Assembly: GCA_023429995.1 (NCBI GenBank)
Contig: JAEZCE010000006.1
Span: 54,695 to 118,694 of the forward strand
Source of the DNA: Bacillota bacterium
GTDB taxonomy: Bacteria; Bacillota; UBA4882; UBA8346
Direction of reading: 5' to 3'
DNA: 64,000 bases
Both the position numbers and the translations under genes were made by a program. Positions 60,929 to 64,000 of the stretch are shown here, in pieces. The notes under the pieces were generated by a model, which saw only the letters and a program-made list of their open reading frames with translations, did not search any database and was not told where the DNA came from. Numbering within the stretch: position 1 is the first letter of the stretch; each line of letters begins with the position of its first letter.

Positions 60929-61107
60929 CGCCGCGGGCTAAAGCCGCACGGCTGAGATATAAAAAACATTCTAAATCCCCTTCGGGGATCGGCTAACCTT
61001 TGTTATTCATATTGTCATATTGCTTTGAGGCATCACGGAGCCCGGTAAATCCGGGCTTTAGGACGCTTTTTATTACTTAGCCGTGGGTTTTAACCCGCGG
61101 TGGACAA
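60929..61107. repeat. structured dispersed repeat, copy 1
   Basis: A chain of short GC stem-loops: cgggctaaagccg, then an aaaaacattctaaa spacer, ccccttcgggg, a variable middle, agcccggtaaatccgggct, then ccgtgggttttaacccgcgg followed by tggaca. The same order of elements, with different stem sequences but the same spacer and terminal tggaca, occurs at 63787-64000. The remaining 61108-61300 holds an end-like match to the 9.8 kb palindrome and no gene. Confidence 0.55.
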
Positions 61108-61303
61108 ATCGGCTACAAAGCATTTACACATTCATTATACGTAATGTGTATTTATTTTCCAAAGATATGGGTAATGAATAGCACTTCAGGGGGAGAGCGA
61201 GAGTGAGGTCTCGACCAACTGTTGGACTAGACGAAACCCAAATTTTTCCGTTTCTTCTGGATTTTGTCCAAATTATTTATTTCAACTCATATAGTAAAGT
61301 AAA

Positions 61304-61323
61304 AAAAGCGCCGAAGCGCTTTT
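61304..61323. terminator. bidirectional terminator at the end of the TolB-like gene
   Basis: aaaagcgc, loop cgaa, gcgctttt: a perfect 8-bp stem with T-runs in both directions, 11 bases after the stop of the minus-strand gene. Confidence 0.85.
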
Positions 61324-61333
61324 ATTTAAGATT

Positions 61334-62443
61334 TTATTCTTCCTTGTACCAACTGGCCCATTCCGTATACCCTTCCGTTGCAGAAAGCCGCTTGAGATGT
61401 TCCCCTTGATTATCCATGATATAAAGCTCATCACGGGAAGAATCCCGGTTGGATAAAAACAAAATGTTCTTTCCCGATGAGGACCATGTCGGATAAAGGT
61501 TATGACCCCGGCTGCTGGTCAAAGCGGTTAACTTATCCAGTGCGGCATCATATCTTAAAATGGTGCTTTCGGTGGGTAAACCGTAAGGCTGATACTGAAA
61601 TATTAACTGTCCGCCGTCACTAGACCACTCCGGCCTGAAAGAACCCATGCTTAAACTGGCCAATGACATTACGGAGAATACTTGTTCCTGAACCAAAATC
61701 ATTTTTTTACTTTCGAGGTGATAAAGATAGAGGGAGTAAAATCCGGTTAATTGGCCTGATGTTCTGGCGTAAAAAACGAGCATCCGCGAATTCGGAGACC
61801 AAATGGGAAGTTCGGGAATAACCGTCATGTTTTGCGGCAGCGTCCAGCTGGTTTTCAGTTTTTCATTCATTTTTTCCTGAATGGACAATTCAAACCTCAG
61901 TTTTACCCCGGCTTGCCTCAGTACAGCAACAGCGCTCCGGTCGGCATTATATACCTTAATGGACCCGCTGCCCGATGTAGATAAAGAGTTGGCTAAAGAA
62001 GGGTTTGAAACCAGCCGGACACTGCCGTCGGAAAACTCAAGGATATAAAAATGCCGTTCATAAGGAGTTTGTGCCAAAATCAAGGCCTGATCCGGAACAT
62101 CCGGTCCATCCGCTTTACCGGCTAGACTCTGAACCGCAATTTGATCTTCCTCAAAGCGGCTAAGCAATTTGGCTTTTTTGTCCGTGGGGAAGTATTCAAA
62201 AAGCTGATGGTCCTTATAATATAAGATATGTTTATTGACCAGAAAGACGTCAATATCCTTCCCTTTCACCAGGACCTGCTGGTCGCCGCCGTCCTTATTC
62301 ACCAAAAAAACCGTTTTTTGGTCGCCCACTACTTGGGAATAAAAAATATAATCATTTGACAGATCGGCCATTGCTAAGGATGATACGCCCAGAACGAATA
62401 AAATGACTACACCGGACAATATCGCGCGCACACGCCAGTTCAC
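61334..62443 (-). CDS. secreted TolB-like (PD40) beta-propeller protein
   Basis: GTG 62443 has ggaggtga 8 bases upstream; a GTG two codons earlier is too close. The 369-residue protein has a signal peptide (L-A-M-A at about 27) and propeller repeats, the clearest near the C-terminus: Y-P-T-W-S-S-S-G-K-N-I-L-F-L-S-N-R-D and E-L-Y-I-M-D-N-Q-G-E, the PD40/TolB repeat, plus P-I-W-S-P-N-S-R and P-E-W-S-S-D-G-G earlier. It is probably extracytoplasmic. No TolA/Pal-like genes adjoin it, so a Tol role is not implied. Confidence 0.82.
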   Translation of the reverse strand: MNWRVRAILSGVVILFVLGVSSLAMADLSNDYIFYSQVVGDQKTVFLVNKDGGDQQVLVKGKDIDVFLVNKHILYYKDHQLFEYFPTDKKAKLLSRFEEDQIAVQSLAGKADGPDVPDQALILAQTPYERHFYILEFSDGSVRLVSNPSLANSLSTSGSGSIKVYNADRSAVAVLRQAGVKLRFELSIQEKMNEKLKTSWTLPQNMTVIPELPIWSPNSRMLVFYARTSGQLTGFYSLYLYHLESKKMILVQEQVFSVMSLASLSMGSFRPEWSSDGGQLIFQYQPYGLPTESTILRYDAALDKLTALTSSRGHNLYPTWSSSGKNILFLSNRDSSRDELYIMDNQGEHLKRLSATEGYTEWASWYKEE

Positions 62444-62594
62444 GTACACTCACCTCCATAATCCACTCCGCAAGTCAAAATCGGACTCGATGGTTCATGT
62501 TCAACCTGATTCGCTCCATCTCCCATGTATTGAATCGAATACCGAAAATTTCGCTATCAAACGGCTCATTCCTGTTAATCAATCCATTCATTTC

Positions 62595-63656
62595 TCAACA
62601 AATTCTTGGTAATTGCTCTCCGCTGCCCATCGGTAATATTCTTTCCCCGCCCATTTTGGCGCGAATACTGACCAAACCGGGATTAGCCGCCGTCACTTGT
62701 CCGATGATGGAGGCCTCCCTGCCTAAAGGGTGTTGGCGCAATAGCCCAAGCAATTTTTCGCTGATTGAATCTTCGCAGATCATGATGGCCTTCCCCTCGT
62801 TGGCCAAATATAAAGGGTCCAGCCCAAGCAGGCCCGTTATCCCTTGAACTTGGGGTTTCACAGCGATCCCCTCTTCTTCCAGGCGAATTGAAACCGCCGA
62901 TTGCTTGGCAATTTCATTGAATGTGGTAGCCAGCCCGCCACGGGTCGGATCACGCAGCACCCTTATTTGACCGGGAAATTGTTGAATCAGGGGCAACAGC
63001 ATCCGATTTAACGGCGCAACATCACTTTCAAGGGAGCCATGAATGCCCAACTCTCCTCTGGCAAGCAAGATAGCTGCTCCGTGATCGCCTACGGAACCGG
63101 TTACAATGACCCGGTCGCCCGGGCGGGCCAGTTCGCCCCCTAAATGAACCGCGGAATCGACAAGGCCGATACCGGTCGTATTTACATAAATACCATCGGC
63201 CGCACCCTTATTGACTACTTTGGTATCTCCGGCAACAACCTTAATCCCCGCCTCCACGGCAGTGTCCGCCAATGACTGGACAATCTGCTCCAAATCCGAG
63301 AGAAGAAATCCTTCCTCGATAATAAAGCCCACCGTTAACCCTAGGATTGCAGCGCCCATCATCGTTAAATCATTGACTGTTCCGCATATGGCCAACCTGC
63401 CGATATCTCCGCCCGGAAACTTCCATGGCGTTACCACAAAGGAATCGGTGGTAACGGCTATCCGGCTATGGCCAAAGGGAGCCCCGGTTTGTGAAGGATT
63501 TGCCCCGTCCGGCGCGGCATCGGTAAGCTCCAGTAAAGAAGCGTCATTCCCTTTTAATAATTCCGGATATTGCAGTCTTGACCAAAAAACCCTTTGAATC
63601 AATTCTGCAGTGGCTTCCCCGCCACCGCCGTGCGCCAGTCGAATTTTCTCTGCCAT
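62595..63656 (-). CDS. hypE: hydrogenase maturation protein HypE
   Basis: ATG 63656 has aggag upstream. The 353-residue PurM/AIR-synthase-like ATPase has L-A-H-G-G-G-G (~7-13), V-V-A-G-D-T-K-V-V (~130), R-D-P-T-R-G-G-L and the invariant C-terminus P-R-I-C. The terminal cysteine is carbamoylated by HypF and dehydrated to thiocyanate, the source of CN ligands of [NiFe] hydrogenase. No other hyp gene is visible; the region upstream to the window end holds a repeat. Confidence 0.97.
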   Translation of the reverse strand: MAEKIRLAHGGGGEATAELIQRVFWSRLQYPELLKGNDASLLELTDAAPDGANPSQTGAPFGHSRIAVTTDSFVVTPWKFPGGDIGRLAICGTVNDLTMMGAAILGLTVGFIIEEGFLLSDLEQIVQSLADTAVEAGIKVVAGDTKVVNKGAADGIYVNTTGIGLVDSAVHLGGELARPGDRVIVTGSVGDHGAAILLARGELGIHGSLESDVAPLNRMLLPLIQQFPGQIRVLRDPTRGGLATTFNEIAKQSAVSIRLEEEGIAVKPQVQGITGLLGLDPLYLANEGKAIMICEDSISEKLLGLLRQHPLGREASIIGQVTAANPGLVSIRAKMGGERILPMGSGEQLPRIC

Positions 63657-63786
63657 TGAAAGACTCCTATTTTTTTATGATATGAAAAGATCCACAGAGT
63701 ATGGATACCTAAAAGCGACCTCACCCCCGGCCCAATGTCATCAGGCTATGCTGTAAAAAACCGGAAAAAGATGTTTGATTACATCT

Positions 63787-64000
63787 CCACCCCAACGTGA
63801 ACGATGGGGCTAGGTATATTAAAAATATTCTAAAGGCCTTCCAGGCCTCGGTGTATATTTTTATACACGCAGCTCAAAGCACAAACCCAGCCCTGGAATA
63901 TCTTGATATTCCTAAAAAATACGCTGACGTATTTTAGCTTGTCCGGGGTTTAGAATGATTTTTAAGGCCTAGCCCAGAACTTTAGGTCTGGGTGGACAGA
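63787..64000. repeat. structured dispersed repeat, copy 2 (may continue past the window)
   Basis: Elements in order: accccaacgtg and atggggct arms, aaaaatattctaaa spacer, ggccttccaggcc hairpin, gtgtata/tatacac hairpin, ggaatatc/gatattcc hairpin, aaatacg/cgtattt hairpin, then cccagaactttaggtctggg followed by tggaca. This parallels the copy at 60929-61107. 63657-63786 shows nothing recognisable. Confidence 0.55.

Noticed and set aside
61334..62443. TolB of a Tol-Pal system
   Set aside because: Only the PD40 propeller repeats match; there is no TolA, TolQ, TolR or Pal gene nearby and the N-terminal domain is not recognisable as TolB.

Overview
The window looks like chromosome of a spore-forming Firmicute that probably also has an outer membrane. 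Sporulation markers are an alpha/beta-type SASP, the yqfC-yqfD pair, ylbJ, a SpoIID-family protein, a YqhV-like protein and phosphosulfolactate synthase. Diderm markers are a porin-like protein ending in phenylalanine, an OmpA-like peptidoglycan-binding protein, a Spy-like periplasmic protein and a second small barrel-like secreted protein. A deep-branching or diderm spore-forming lineage (Hydrogenispora/Limnochordia-like or similar) fits best. This is inference from gene content; no rRNA gene is present to settle it.

Positions 1-9.6 kb (+ strand) form an accessory region: a TPR protein cut by the window edge, a Clp-type AAA+ unfoldase fused to a DUF1963 (YwqG-like) domain, a DUF2314 protein, an FHA protein, a membrane protein, and several small proteins. 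Two of the small ones resemble families common among toxin-immunity proteins (SUKH/SMI1 and a DUF6985-like protein). A decayed partial gene copy and palindromic repeats follow. This is the best candidate in the window for an undescribed system.

Positions 10.3-25.6 kb hold mostly transport and stress functions. They include a 42-bp tandem repeat array, a marR-controlled heterodimeric ABC exporter of higher GC content, a small unknown gene flanked by acaggattt-type repeats, a LysR gene divergent from two DJ-1/PfpI genes and an APC permease, mntH, a Spy-like protein, an OmpR/HK pair, Hsp20, a small Cys-rich protein and a short N-acetylglutamate synthase. Positions 25.9-42 kb carry ypiB, an orphan murC, a SASP gene, porin and OmpA-like genes, comA, a complete RbsBCA-type sugar ABC operon under a DeoR regulator, and secDF.

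Positions 42-60 kb are mostly minus-strand housekeeping and sporulation genes. The cluster spoIID-like/queA/tgt/yajC/(HD protein) is separated from secDF by two plus-strand genes. The run yqfC-yqfD-phoH-yqfF-ybeY-dgkA-cdd-(GNAT)-era matches the known Bacillus order. ylbJ lies upstream of it, then a thioredoxin-reductase-like/glutaredoxin pair. The final 3 kb has structured dispersed repeats, a TolB-like propeller protein and hypE for [NiFe]-hydrogenase maturation.

No rRNA, tRNA, CRISPR array, transposase or phage gene was recognised. Many starts were moved from the longest ORF to an internal ATG/GTG/TTG with a good Shine-Dalgarno sequence; each case is explained.
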